DNA from: Burkholderia sp. IMCC1007
Lineage (GTDB): Bacteria; Pseudomonadota; Gammaproteobacteria; Burkholderiales; Burkholderiaceae
Assembly (NCBI RefSeq): GCF_027257875.1
Contig: NZ_JAPVQY010000002.1
Span: 1-64,000 of the forward strand
Length of the DNA stretch: 64,000 bases
Reading direction: 5' to 3'
Part shown: in pieces, positions 55,539 to 64,000 of the stretch
Layout of the letters: every line of letters begins with the position of its first letter
Numbering within the stretch: position 1 is the first letter of the stretch
The notes under the pieces: model-generated
The model's database searches: none
What the model saw: the letters and a program-made list of their open reading frames with translations, nothing else
What the model was told of the DNA's origin: nothing
Translations under genes and position numbers: made by a program

Positions 55539-55567
55539 TTGACAATTCTATCAGCTTCGACTTTAAT
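55539..55567 (+). promoter_or_regulatory. Promoter/operator of the RND efflux operon
   Basis: TTGACA (55539-55544), 17 bp, TTTAAT (55562-55567), then GTCACCA: a near-consensus promoter about 90 bp before the adaptor start. The spacer contains TATCAG at the same position as in the aromatic-operon promoter at 54637-54665. Confidence 0.82.
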
Positions 55568-55655
55568 GTCACCATCGATCGATGCTTGTCGGTATAAACC
55601 CTGACGAATGATCGATCCCCTTTCCTCTTGGTAACCCCCTTGCTCTGGAAACATC

Positions 55656-56816
55656 GTGAAACTCCCAGGTCTTGAAACGCGATCGTCCTCGCGCCCGTCT
55701 TCCGCTGCGTTGCCCCGTCAGGCGGGCCTTTGTGTCGCCGTGTGCGGCGCGGTCCTGCTCGCGGCTTGTCATACGCGCGAACCTGCCGCCCCCGAGGTGA
55801 AGCCCGTCGTCGCGCTCGCCGTGCATGCCGACGGTACGCCGGACGCCACGTCGTTGCCGGCCCAGGTCGACGCGCGCTACGCGACGACGCTTTCGTTTCG
55901 CGTCGGCGGCAAAATCGCCGCGCGCCGCGTACACCTGGGCGATACGGTGAAAGCCGGGCAAGTGCTCGCACTGCTCGACCCCACCGACCTGCGCAACAAC
56001 GCAGCGAACGCACGCGCGCAGCTCGATGCGGCAGCCCACCAGCTCGCCTATCAGAAGCAGCAGCTCGCACGGGATCAAGCGCAGGCGCAGGCCAACCTGA
56101 TCGCCCCGGCGCAGCTGGAGCAAACGCAGAACGCGTATGCAACGGCGCTCGCGCAGCACAATTCGGCGTTGGCTCAGATGGCGCTGGCCGAAGACCACCT
56201 GCGCTATACCACGTTGGTCGCGGACCACGACGGCGTGATCAAGTCCGAGGACGCCGACACGGGCCAGAACGTCGAGCAAGGGCAGGCCGTCTATCACCTC
56301 GATTGGAGCGGCGATGTCGATATCGCCTGCGACGCCGCCGAGAGCGCATTGAATTCGCTCAACGTCGGCCAGCCTGCGAAGGTCACGCTGTCGGCTATGC
56401 CCGGCAAGACATTCGAAGCACGCGTGCGCGAGGTCGCGCCGAGCGCCGATCAGCAAAGCCGCACCTGGCGCGTCAAGCTGACGCTCATTGCGTCGACGCC
56501 CGAGATACGGCTCGGCATGACGGCTCAGGTGCAGTTCGATATCGCCCACGCGAACAACGGCGGTTCCGCGTTCGCGCTGCCGGCCACGGCGCTCTTTCAC
56601 GATGGCGACAAGCCCGCCGTCTGGGTCGTTCAAGCGGGCACCGACAAGCTCGTGCTGCGTCCCGTCACCGTCACCAACTACGGCGAGCGGACAGTTGAAG
56701 TCGCCGCAGGCCTGCATGACGGCGAACGCGTCGTCGTGCAGGGCGTCCATACCGTGAGCGCCGGCGAGCATGTGCAAGTCGTCGCCCCGTTGCACCCCGA
56801 GGACTTCGCATCATGA
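55656..56816 (+). CDS. RND efflux periplasmic adaptor lipoprotein
   Basis: This 386-residue membrane-fusion protein has a signal sequence with lipobox LLAAC (Cys near residue 38), a barrel-sandwich lipoyl domain (ARRVHLGDTVKAGQVLALLD), a helical hairpin (LDAAAHQLAYQKQQLARDQ) and beta-barrel domains. The start is GTG 55656, preceded by GGAA. It overlaps the pump gene by ATGA and bridges pump and outer-membrane channel. Being beside the aromatic operon, it may export toxic aromatic compounds. Confidence 0.9.
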   Translation: MKLPGLETRSSSRPSSAALPRQAGLCVAVCGAVLLAACHTREPAAPEVKPVVALAVHADGTPDATSLPAQVDARYATTLSFRVGGKIAARRVHLGDTVKAGQVLALLDPTDLRNNAANARAQLDAAAHQLAYQKQQLARDQAQAQANLIAPAQLEQTQNAYATALAQHNSALAQMALAEDHLRYTTLVADHDGVIKSEDADTGQNVEQGQAVYHLDWSGDVDIACDAAESALNSLNVGQPAKVTLSAMPGKTFEARVREVAPSADQQSRTWRVKLTLIASTPEIRLGMTAQVQFDIAHANNGGSAFALPATALFHDGDKPAVWVVQAGTDKLVLRPVTVTNYGERTVEVAAGLHDGERVVVQGVHTVSAGEHVQVVAPLHPEDFAS

Positions 56817-59800
56817 GCATCGTCGATCACGAAAAGGCGGGCGACACGACGCCCGCCGCCGCTCCGCACGCTGAAAGCAAAGGCAAAGGCGGCTTCAACC
56901 TGTCCGAATGGGCGCTGCGTCATCAGCAGCTCGTCGTTTACCTGATCGGTCTGATGACGCTGTTCGGCGTCATCGGCTACACCCATCTTTCGCAATCCGA
57001 AGATCCGCCGTTCACGTTCCGGACGATGGTCATTCAAACGTATTGGCCCGGCGCGAGCGCACGCGAAGTGCAGGAGCAGGTCACGGATCGCATCGCGCGC
57101 CAGCTTCAGGCCGCGCCCTACGTCGACAACATCAAGAGCTATTCGCGCCCCGGCGAGTCGATGATCTTCTTTGCGATGAAGGACTCGGCCCCCGTCAAGG
57201 ACGTGCCCGAAACCTGGTATCAGGTGCGCAAGAAGGTCGGCGACATCCGGGCAACGCTGCCGCAAGGCATCGTCGGCCCGTTCTTCAACGACGAGTTCGG
57301 CGACGTCTATACGAACATCTATGCGCTGGAAGGCGACGGCTTCTCGGCCGCGCAGCTGCACGACTATGCGGACCAGTTGCGCACGGTGCTCCTGCGCGTG
57401 CCCGGCGTCGCGAAGGTCGATTACTTCGGCGACCCCGGCCAGCACATCTTCATCGAAATCTCGAACCCGCAGTTGACGAAGCTCGCGATCACGCCCGCGG
57501 AGCTCGCTCACGCGATCGATGCGCAGAACGCCGTGGCGCCGGTCGGCACGTTCACTACGTCCGACGATCGCGTATTCGTGCGCACGAGCGGTGCGTTCAA
57601 GGACGTGCACGCGCTCGAGGACATGCTGATTTCGGTGAATCACCGTACATTCCGCCTCGGCGACATCGCCAAGATCCACCGCGGCTATGACGATCCGCCC
57701 GTCACGCAGATGCGCACGAACGGCCATGCCGTGCTCGGGATCGGCGTCACGATGCAGGCAGGCGGCGACGTGATCCGGCTGGGCAAGGCGCTCGACAGCG
57801 GGCGCGCCGAATTGCAGGCACGCCTGCCCGCGGGGCTCAAGCTCGTGCAGATCTCGAGCATGCCCGACACGGTCAAGCATTCGGTCGACGATTTCGTCGA
57901 GGCCGTGGCCGAGGCCGTCGCGATCGTGCTGGTGGTCAGCCTCGTGTCGCTGGGCCTGCGCACCGGCATGGTCGTCGTGATCTCGATCCCGATCGTGCTC
58001 GCCGTGACGTCGCTGTGCATGTATCTGTTCGGCATCGGCCTGAACAAGGTCTCGCTCGGCACCCTCGTGCTCGCGCTCGGATTGCTCGTGGACGACGCCA
58101 TCATCGCCGTCGAGATGATGGCCGTGAAACTCGAGCAAGGCTGGAGCCGCATGCGCTCGGCGGCATTCGCCTATTCGAGCACGGCCTTTCCGATGTTGAC
58201 GGGCACGCTCGTCACCGTATCGGGCTTCCTGCCGATCGCGCTCGCGAAGTCGAGCACCGGTGAATACACGCGCTCGATCTTCGAAGTGTCGGCGATCGCG
58301 CTCATCGTTTCATGGTTCGCCGCCGTCGTGCTCGTTCCGCTGCTCGGTTATCACCTGCTCCCCGAGCGCAAGGCGGGCGAGCACGGTGGCCACGGCCATG
58401 ACGACGATATCTACAACACGGGTTTCTATCGCCGCATGGGCGGCTGGGTGGCCTGGTGCATCGAGCACCGCTGGTTGGTGCTGGGCGCAACGGCCATCGC
58501 GTTCGCCGTCGCCATGGCCGCTTTCACTCGCGTGCCGAAGCAGTTCTTCCCGAACTCCGAGCGCCCCGAGTTGCTCGTCGATATGCGCCTGCCCGAGGGG
58601 GCGTCGTTCGCCGCGACGCTGCGTGAAGCACAACGCCTCGAGCAGACGCTGCGCGGCCGCCCCGAGATCGATCGTGTCGTCGACTTCGTCGGCACGGGCG
58701 CGCCCCGCTTCTATCTGCCGCTCGACCAGCAATTGCAGCAGCCGAACTTCGCGCAATTCGTCATCACGGCAAAGGACGTCGAGGAACGGGAAAAGCTCAT
58801 GAAATGGCTCGAAGCGTCGCTCGAGAAGCAATTCCCCGGCGTACGCACACGTGTGGCGCGACTCGAGAACGGGCCGCCGGTCGGTTATCCGATTCAATTC
58901 CGCGTGAGCGGAGACAACATCGCGACCGTGCACGAGATCTCGCAAAAGGTGGCGGACAAGGTTCGTGCCGATGCGCGTACGCGCAATGTGCAGTTCGACT
59001 GGGATGAGCCGCAAGAACGCTCGCTGTCGTTCCAGATCGACCAGAACCGGGCGCGTCAACTCGGCGTGACCTCGCAGGATGTGTCGAACTTCCTCGCGAT
59101 GACGCTTTCCGGCTACACGGTCACGCAGTACCGCGAGCGCGACAAGCTGATCGATGTCGATCTGCGCGCACCCAGGAGCGAGCGCGTCGATCCGTCGCAA
59201 CTCACGGGCCTGGCCATTCCGACACCCAGCGGCCCCGTGCCGCTCGGCACGCTCGGCCATGTGCGCACGGCGCTCGAGTACGGCGTGATCTGGGAACGCG
59301 ATCGACAGCCGACCATCACGGTGCAAGCCGACATTCGCGGCGACGCGCAAGGTATCGACGTCACGCAGGACATCGACCGGCAACTGAGCCAGTTGCGCGC
59401 GCAACTTCCGATCGGCTATCGCATCGTGGTGGGCGGCTCGGTCGAGGAAAGCACGAAGGGCCAGACGTCGATCAATGCCGAAATGCCGATCCTCATCATC
59501 GCAGTGCTGACCCTGCTCATGATCCAGCTGCAGAGCTTCGCGCGCACGTTCATCGTCGTGCTGACCGCCCCGCTCGGCTTGATCGGCGTCGTCGCCGCGC
59601 TGCTGCTGCTCGGCGAACCGTTCGGGTTCGTCGCGATGCTCGGCGTGATCGCGATGTTCGGCATCATCATGCGCAATTCGGTGATCCTCGTCGATCAGAT
59701 CGAGCAGGACATCGCGGCAGGCCAGCCCCGTTTCGATGCAATCGTCGGCGCGACAGTCAGGCGCTTCCGCCCGATCATGCTCACGGCCGCCGCCGCGGTG

Positions 59801-59986
59801 CTGGCGTTGATTCCGCTCCTTCGTTCAGGCTTCTTCGGCCCGATGGCTACGTCGCTCATGGGCGGCATCACGATCGCCACCGTGCTCACGCTGTTCTTCC
59901 TGCCGGCCCTTTATGCGACTTCCTTCCGTGTTCGGCGCGATGAGCGCGCACTGCAACAGCGCGTCGTCGAACACGCGGAGATCTGA
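56813..59986 (+). CDS. RND-family inner-membrane efflux pump
   Basis: This 1057-residue pump of the AcrB/HAE1 superfamily has twelve transmembrane helices and two large periplasmic loops. The proton-relay motif is intact (LGLLVDDAIIAVEMM), as is the second-half LGVIAMFGIIMRNSVILVDQ. A short histidine/aspartate-rich stretch (GGHGHDDD near residue 525) lies between helices 6 and 7. Sequence character is closer to multidrug/solvent pumps than to the heavy-metal CusA type. Substrates are unknown; coupling to the aromatic operon suggests phenolic compounds. Confidence 0.92.
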   Translation: MSIVDHEKAGDTTPAAAPHAESKGKGGFNLSEWALRHQQLVVYLIGLMTLFGVIGYTHLSQSEDPPFTFRTMVIQTYWPGASAREVQEQVTDRIARQLQAAPYVDNIKSYSRPGESMIFFAMKDSAPVKDVPETWYQVRKKVGDIRATLPQGIVGPFFNDEFGDVYTNIYALEGDGFSAAQLHDYADQLRTVLLRVPGVAKVDYFGDPGQHIFIEISNPQLTKLAITPAELAHAIDAQNAVAPVGTFTTSDDRVFVRTSGAFKDVHALEDMLISVNHRTFRLGDIAKIHRGYDDPPVTQMRTNGHAVLGIGVTMQAGGDVIRLGKALDSGRAELQARLPAGLKLVQISSMPDTVKHSVDDFVEAVAEAVAIVLVVSLVSLGLRTGMVVVISIPIVLAVTSLCMYLFGIGLNKVSLGTLVLALGLLVDDAIIAVEMMAVKLEQGWSRMRSAAFAYSSTAFPMLTGTLVTVSGFLPIALAKSSTGEYTRSIFEVSAIALIVSWFAAVVLVPLLGYHLLPERKAGEHGGHGHDDDIYNTGFYRRMGGWVAWCIEHRWLVLGATAIAFAVAMAAFTRVPKQFFPNSERPELLVDMRLPEGASFAATLREAQRLEQTLRGRPEIDRVVDFVGTGAPRFYLPLDQQLQQPNFAQFVITAKDVEEREKLMKWLEASLEKQFPGVRTRVARLENGPPVGYPIQFRVSGDNIATVHEISQKVADKVRADARTRNVQFDWDEPQERSLSFQIDQNRARQLGVTSQDVSNFLAMTLSGYTVTQYRERDKLIDVDLRAPRSERVDPSQLTGLAIPTPSGPVPLGTLGHVRTALEYGVIWERDRQPTITVQADIRGDAQGIDVTQDIDRQLSQLRAQLPIGYRIVVGGSVEESTKGQTSINAEMPILIIAVLTLLMIQLQSFARTFIVVLTAPLGLIGVVAALLLLGEPFGFVAMLGVIAMFGIIMRNSVILVDQIEQDIAAGQPRFDAIVGATVRRFRPIMLTAAAAVLALIPLLRSGFFGPMATSLMGGITIATVLTLFFLPALYATSFRVRRDERALQQRVVEHAEI

Positions 59987-59988
59987 TC

Positions 59989-61452
59989 ATGCAACTTGCC
60001 ATCAAGACATCCGTTATCGCCGTATTCGCGGCACTTGCAACGAGCGCGTGCTCGTTGGGACCGAGCGGTGCGCCGCCCGCGATGCCGTCGCCCGCGCATT
60101 ATGGCGCGCAGCCGCAACCGCAGCAGACCGTCGCGGCGGGCGGTACAGCGCAACATTTCGATGTCGGCGCAGCGCCGGTCCCGCAATGGTGGAAGCTGTA
60201 TCGCTCCGACGCGCTCGATGCGCTGGTCGGCGAAGGGCTGCGCAACAACCCGACGCTCACCGCCACGCAGCGGTCGCTGAATGCCGCGCAGCAGGAACTG
60301 CGGGCCCAGATCGGCGCTTCGACGTTGCCGTCGATCGACGCGGGCGCACAGGTCGAGCGTACGCGTTCGCCCGTCGTCCCCGGCATCGGTCCAAGCACCG
60401 AACGCTACAACGTCTTCGTCGGTCAGCTGCAGGCGCAGTACAACTTCGATCTGTTCGGCGCCACGCGCTACGGGAACAAGGCCAGCGCGGCTCGCGTCGA
60501 CGTGCAGGCGTATGAACTGGCGGCGGCGCGCCGCGCGCTCGCCGCGAATATCGTCGGCGCCGCCATCCATGTCGCGACGCTCGATCGTCAGATCGCGCTC
60601 ACCGAACGTCTCGTGACGCTCGCCGGCGATACGTCGCGCGACGATGCGCTGCGTCAGGCGCTCGGCTCGATCTCGCATGCGCAGGCACTGGCCTCCGCGC
60701 GGCAGGCCAGTGCACTCGCCGCGACCCTCCCGCCGCTGCGGCAGCAGCGCGCGAGCACCGTCCACGCGCTGGCCGTGCTGTTGGGTCGAACGCCGGATGC
60801 GGCGCCTGTCGTCCCCGATCTGGATAGCCTTGCGCTGCCCGAGCGCCTGCCGGTCGCCGTACCGGCGCAGTTGCTGCGCTCGCGTCCGGATATTCAGGCT
60901 GCCGAAGCGGCTTTACAAGCGGCCGCGGCCGATGTCGGTCAAGCGACGGCGCAGCTCTTCCCGAGCCTGTCGCTGACGGCCTCGATGGGCCGTGCCGGCT
61001 TCAGTTGGCCGGCCCTGCTCACCGGCGCCGGCGGCATATGGGCGATCGGTGCGAGTGCTGCGCAGCCGATCTTCCATGGCGGCGCGTTGCTCGCGCATCG
61101 GCGTGCAACGAAGGAGACGTACGAGGCAGCGGTACTGCACTACAAATCGACGGTGCTGTCCGCCTTCGAGAACGTCGCCGACTCGCTCGCCGCGCTCGAC
61201 AACGACGCGCAGACGCTCGCATCGACCGAAATCGAGGCGCGCGCCGCGCATGAACTGTTCGACGAAACGACGTCGCGTTATCGGCTCGGGTCCTTGCCGA
61301 TATCGGCGGCTCAAGCCAGCGAACAGCAGTTTCTGACTGCACGGCTCGACGCGGTCCGCGCGCAGAGCCAGCGGCTCGGCGATACCGCCGCGCTGTTCCA
61401 AGCGATGGGCGAATTGCCGCCTGAGCCGGGGAAGTCGGCGTCGCACGATTGA
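59989..61452 (+). CDS. NodT-family outer-membrane efflux lipoprotein
   Basis: This 487-residue TolC-like outer-membrane factor has a lipobox (ALATSACSLG, Cys near residue 21), two repeat halves of coiled helices (ARQASALAATLPPLRQQRAS and YKSTVLSAFENVADSLAALD) and LPERLPVAVPAQLLRSRPDI, a NodT hallmark. The gene starts 2 bp after the pump stop. It completes the three-part efflux system. Confidence 0.92.
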   Translation: MQLAIKTSVIAVFAALATSACSLGPSGAPPAMPSPAHYGAQPQPQQTVAAGGTAQHFDVGAAPVPQWWKLYRSDALDALVGEGLRNNPTLTATQRSLNAAQQELRAQIGASTLPSIDAGAQVERTRSPVVPGIGPSTERYNVFVGQLQAQYNFDLFGATRYGNKASAARVDVQAYELAAARRALAANIVGAAIHVATLDRQIALTERLVTLAGDTSRDDALRQALGSISHAQALASARQASALAATLPPLRQQRASTVHALAVLLGRTPDAAPVVPDLDSLALPERLPVAVPAQLLRSRPDIQAAEAALQAAAADVGQATAQLFPSLSLTASMGRAGFSWPALLTGAGGIWAIGASAAQPIFHGGALLAHRRATKETYEAAVLHYKSTVLSAFENVADSLAALDNDAQTLASTEIEARAAHELFDETTSRYRLGSLPISAAQASEQQFLTARLDAVRAQSQRLGDTAALFQAMGELPPEPGKSASHD

Positions 61453-61558
61453 TTCGCGCGCGTCCGGTCCGTTTGCGATCGTGACGGGCCGGCACGCGAG
61501 AAGCGCGCCGCCCCGCCACGATCGGTCGCCCATGTTCGTCCGTTTGATTTTCTTCCCT

Positions 61559-62902
61559 ATGGAACATCGAGATTTGATTGCCTGCCACGAGTGCGACGCG
61601 CTCTTTCGCAAGCCGCCGCGTCTGCGCGGCCTGGTTGCGCACTGCTCGTCTTGCGGCGCAAGCATGAAAGGCATGCGTCACGCCGGTCTGACGCTCGAAA
61701 AAGTCTGCGCAGTCACGGTCGCCGCACTGATCACGTTCCTGATCGCGCAGGCGTTCCCGGTACTCGCGCTGGAAACCAATGGCCTGACGTCGCACGCGAC
61801 GCTTTTTGAAGCCGTTCAGGCGCTATGGAAAGGCCATATGCAGATCGTTGCAGCAATGGTCTTTTGCACGACGATGCTGTTCCCGTCGTTCGAACTCGTC
61901 GCGCTGCTCTATCTGTTGCTGCCGCTGCGCACGGGCCGTGTGCCACGCGCTTTCGACGCGGTGCTGCGCGCCGTTCAATTCGTGCGTCCGTGGGGCATGA
62001 CCGAGGTATTCATGCTCGGGGTGCTCATTACGATCGTGAAGATGGTGAGCCTCGCGCGCGTCATCCCGGGCACGTCGCTGTTCGCGTTCGGCGCGTTGAC
62101 GCTGATGTTTTGCGTGATCGCGGCTTTCGACCCCTGCATGCTGTGGGAGATTCGCGACGAGGTCATGAATCGGGGCGGCGCTCCCGCCAGGCCGACGCGG
62201 CGGCGCAACTCGCAGCGTGACGTGCATGGCGGTGCTGCGCGTGCCGATGCGTCCGCAACGGCCTCCGTCACCGCCAGGCACGCCGGCTTCATCGCCTGTC
62301 ACTGCTGCGGGCTCGTTCACTCGCGCAGCGCGCAAGTCTCCGATTCACACTGTGTCCGGTGCCGCTCACCGCTGCACGCGCGGCGCCCCGCCAGCATCAC
62401 GCGCACTTTCGGGCTGCTGCTTGCCGCTGCTTTGCTTTATATCCCGGCCAATCTGTTGCCGATCATGCATACCGCATCGCTCGGACGCGCCGAGGACGAC
62501 ACGATTCTCGGCGGCATCGCTTACTTCTGGCAGTCGGGCGATTGGCCGCTCGCGGTCGTCGTGTTCGTCGCCAGCGTCATGGTGCCGATGCTCAAGCTCG
62601 CCATTCTCACGCTGCAAACCGTCGCCGCCTGGCGCGGTTCCGACTGGCAGCCGCTCCAGCGCGCCAGGCTCTACCGGATGGTGGAGCGCGTCGGGCGCTG
62701 GTCGATGCTCGACGTCTTCGTCGTGTCGCTCACCGTGGCACTCGTGCATTTCGGATCGCTGGCGCAGATCACCGCGGGACCGGGCGCTTTGGCCTTCGGT
62801 TCGGTCGTGGTGCTGACCATGCTCGCAGCGAACGAGTTCGATCCGCGCCTGATCTGGGACAACGTCCGGCGCCGGCCGGCACGCTCTTCCGCACGATCGT
62901 AG
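61559..62902 (+). CDS. pqiA: Paraquat-inducible protein A family, two-domain membrane protein
   Basis: This 447-residue protein has two PqiA halves, each with a zinc-ribbon-like cytoplasmic motif (CHECDALF with CSSCGASM, then CHCCGLVH with CVRCRSPL) followed by about four transmembrane helices. PqiA works with PqiB in envelope lipid transport. ATG 61559 (MEHRDLIACHECD) matches the family start; ATG 61532 is an alternative with nine more residues. It lies 106 bp after the efflux operon and may share its transcript. Confidence 0.88.
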   Translation: MEHRDLIACHECDALFRKPPRLRGLVAHCSSCGASMKGMRHAGLTLEKVCAVTVAALITFLIAQAFPVLALETNGLTSHATLFEAVQALWKGHMQIVAAMVFCTTMLFPSFELVALLYLLLPLRTGRVPRAFDAVLRAVQFVRPWGMTEVFMLGVLITIVKMVSLARVIPGTSLFAFGALTLMFCVIAAFDPCMLWEIRDEVMNRGGAPARPTRRRNSQRDVHGGAARADASATASVTARHAGFIACHCCGLVHSRSAQVSDSHCVRCRSPLHARRPASITRTFGLLLAAALLYIPANLLPIMHTASLGRAEDDTILGGIAYFWQSGDWPLAVVVFVASVMVPMLKLAILTLQTVAAWRGSDWQPLQRARLYRMVERVGRWSMLDVFVVSLTVALVHFGSLAQITAGPGALAFGSVVVLTMLAANEFDPRLIWDNVRRRPARSSARS

Positions 62903-62953
62903 TCGCCGCGACCCGTCCGGCTTCGACAACCCTCCATTCGATTTCTTTCTGCG

Positions 62954-64000
62954 ATGCAAATCCATGACTTACCGCATCCGGAGATCAAGCCTCGCAGCCG
63001 CTGGCTTCCTTCTCTGGTATGGCTGATTCCGTTGATCTCGGCGCTGATCGGTATCGCGCTTCTCGCGAAATCCATCGCCGATGAAGGGCCGACCGTCACC
63101 GTGACCTTCAATGACGCCGAAGGGTTGGAAGCGGGCAAAACGAAGGTCAAATACAAGGATGTCGAGATCGGCACCGTGCGCACGATCGCGCTGTCGGACG
63201 ATCTTCGGCATGTCCGCGCGAAGATCCAGCTCGACAAGGAAGCCGAAAAGTTCGCCACCGACGGAGCGCGATTCTGGGTGGTGCGTCCGCGCGTCGGCGC
63301 GAGCGGCATATCGGGCCTTGGCACGTTGCTGTCCGGCGCGTATATCGGCGCCGATATCGGCCGCTCGACCGTGCGCACAACAGCGTTCACCGGTCTCGAG
63401 AATCCGCCGATCGTGACCGCCGACCAGCAGGGACATCCATACACGCTGCGAGGCGATTCGCTCGGCTCGCTGGATATCGGTGCACCCATCTTCTACCGCA
63501 GGATTCGAGTCGGGCAAGTCGTCGGGTTCTCGCTCGACCCCAAGGGATCGGGCGTGATCGTCAACGTGTTCGTCAATGCGCCATACGACAAGTACGTCGG
63601 TACCGACACGCGGTGGTGGCACGCGAGCGGCGTCGATCTGCGCCTCGACTCCGGCGGGCTCAAGCTCAACACGCAATCGCTTGCCACCGTCGTCATGGGC
63701 GGGCTGGCCTTCGAAGCGCCGCCCGGACAAGATGCGGGCCCGCACGCCGCCGACGGCGCGACGTTCAGGCTCGCGTCGGACGAAAGCGACGCCATGCGCG
63801 AGCCGGACGGCGCGCCGCTCTATGTCGCCATGCATTTCAATCAGTCGCTGCGCGGGCTGTCGGTCGGCGCACCGGTGGATCTGCGCGGCATCACGCTGGG
63901 TCAAGTGACGAAGATCGGTCTCGAGTACGACGAGAAGGCCCAGAATTTCAGCATGGAAGCGACCATGGCGCTCTATCCGGACCGGCTCAGCCGCCGTTCG
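62954..64000 (+). CDS. pqiB: PqiB, MCE-domain lipid transport protein (N-terminal part, runs off window)
   Basis: The open frame has 349 codons to the window edge. One N-terminal transmembrane helix (LVWLIPLISALIGIALL) is followed by MCE (MlaD-like) domains: TVTFNDAEGLEAGKTKVKYK opens the first, SLGSLDIGAPIFYRRIRVGQ the second, and a third begins in LSVGAPVDLRGITLGQVTKI. PqiB forms a needle-like tunnel between inner and outer membranes. Start ATG 62954 lies 51 bp after pqiA. Usual length is about 540 residues, so roughly one third is missing here. Confidence 0.92.
   Translation, partial: MQIHDLPHPEIKPRSRWLPSLVWLIPLISALIGIALLAKSIADEGPTVTVTFNDAEGLEAGKTKVKYKDVEIGTVRTIALSDDLRHVRAKIQLDKEAEKFATDGARFWVVRPRVGASGISGLGTLLSGAYIGADIGRSTVRTTAFTGLENPPIVTADQQGHPYTLRGDSLGSLDIGAPIFYRRIRVGQVVGFSLDPKGSGVIVNVFVNAPYDKYVGTDTRWWHASGVDLRLDSGGLKLNTQSLATVVMGGLAFEAPPGQDAGPHAADGATFRLASDESDAMREPDGAPLYVAMHFNQSLRGLSVGAPVDLRGITLGQVTKIGLEYDEKAQNFSMEATMALYPDRLSRRS

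Overview
The window is GC-rich, densely packed chromosomal DNA with long antisense shadow frames. Its gene content (ETF-linked acyl-CoA metabolism, AraC regulators, PqiAB, NodT-type efflux) points to a betaproteobacterium, most probably Burkholderia. That placement is inference from protein style and codon use, since there is no rRNA gene or other marker. I see no tRNA or rRNA genes, insertion sequences, phage genes or CRISPR arrays.

Layout. (1) 1-14.4 kb: the N-terminal part of an ETF-ubiquinone oxidoreductase gene, an acyl-CoA dehydrogenase, then a plus-strand group of a flavin/2Fe-2S reductase, a DddP-type M24 enzyme and a DddQ-type cupin (two different DMSP-lyase families side by side). 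After these come an AraC regulator with an acyl-CoA synthetase, an AhpD-like protein, a second AraC regulator and an OmpR/EnvZ-type two-component pair. (2) 14.7-18 kb: an APC permease followed by a PP2C phosphatase-protein kinase fusion. (3) 18.1-30.9 kb: an apparent N-methylglutamate pathway for monomethylamine. It has gmaS and mgsABC, plus a single-chain FAD amine dehydrogenase with its own ETF (etfBA) and ETF-QO where other organisms have the heterotetrameric MgdABCD. HutG and HutD homologues sit in the same cluster without the rest of a hut pathway. (4) 31.3-45.3 kb: a second APC permease, a three-gene regulatory module (soluble histidine kinase, NarL-type regulator, PAS protein), and an eight-gene plus-strand operon: dmmA, dmmB, dmmC, dmmD, purU, folD, tmm, tdm.

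Together, regions 3 and 4 describe a full route from trimethylamine to ammonia: trimethylamine to TMAO (Tmm), to dimethylamine plus C1 (Tdm), to methylamine plus C1 (DmmABCD), to gamma-glutamylmethylamide and N-methylglutamate (GmaS, Mgs), to glutamate plus C1. FolD and PurU turn tetrahydrofolate-bound C1 into NADPH and formate.

(5) 45.3-55.5 kb, minus strand: an aromatic-compound operon with an extradiol-type dioxygenase, a fumarylacetoacetate-hydrolase-family protein, a CoA ligase, an OmpW porin and a two-subunit molybdenum enzyme resembling pyrogallol-phloroglucinol transhydroxylase, here with an extra N-terminal domain. A TetR regulator lies upstream. (6) 55.6-64 kb, plus strand: an RND efflux operon (adaptor, pump, outer-membrane factor) followed by pqiA and the start of pqiB. 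The promoters of the aromatic operon and the efflux operon carry the same -35/17-bp/-10 core with shared spacer and downstream bases, so I infer common control, probably by the TetR protein between them.
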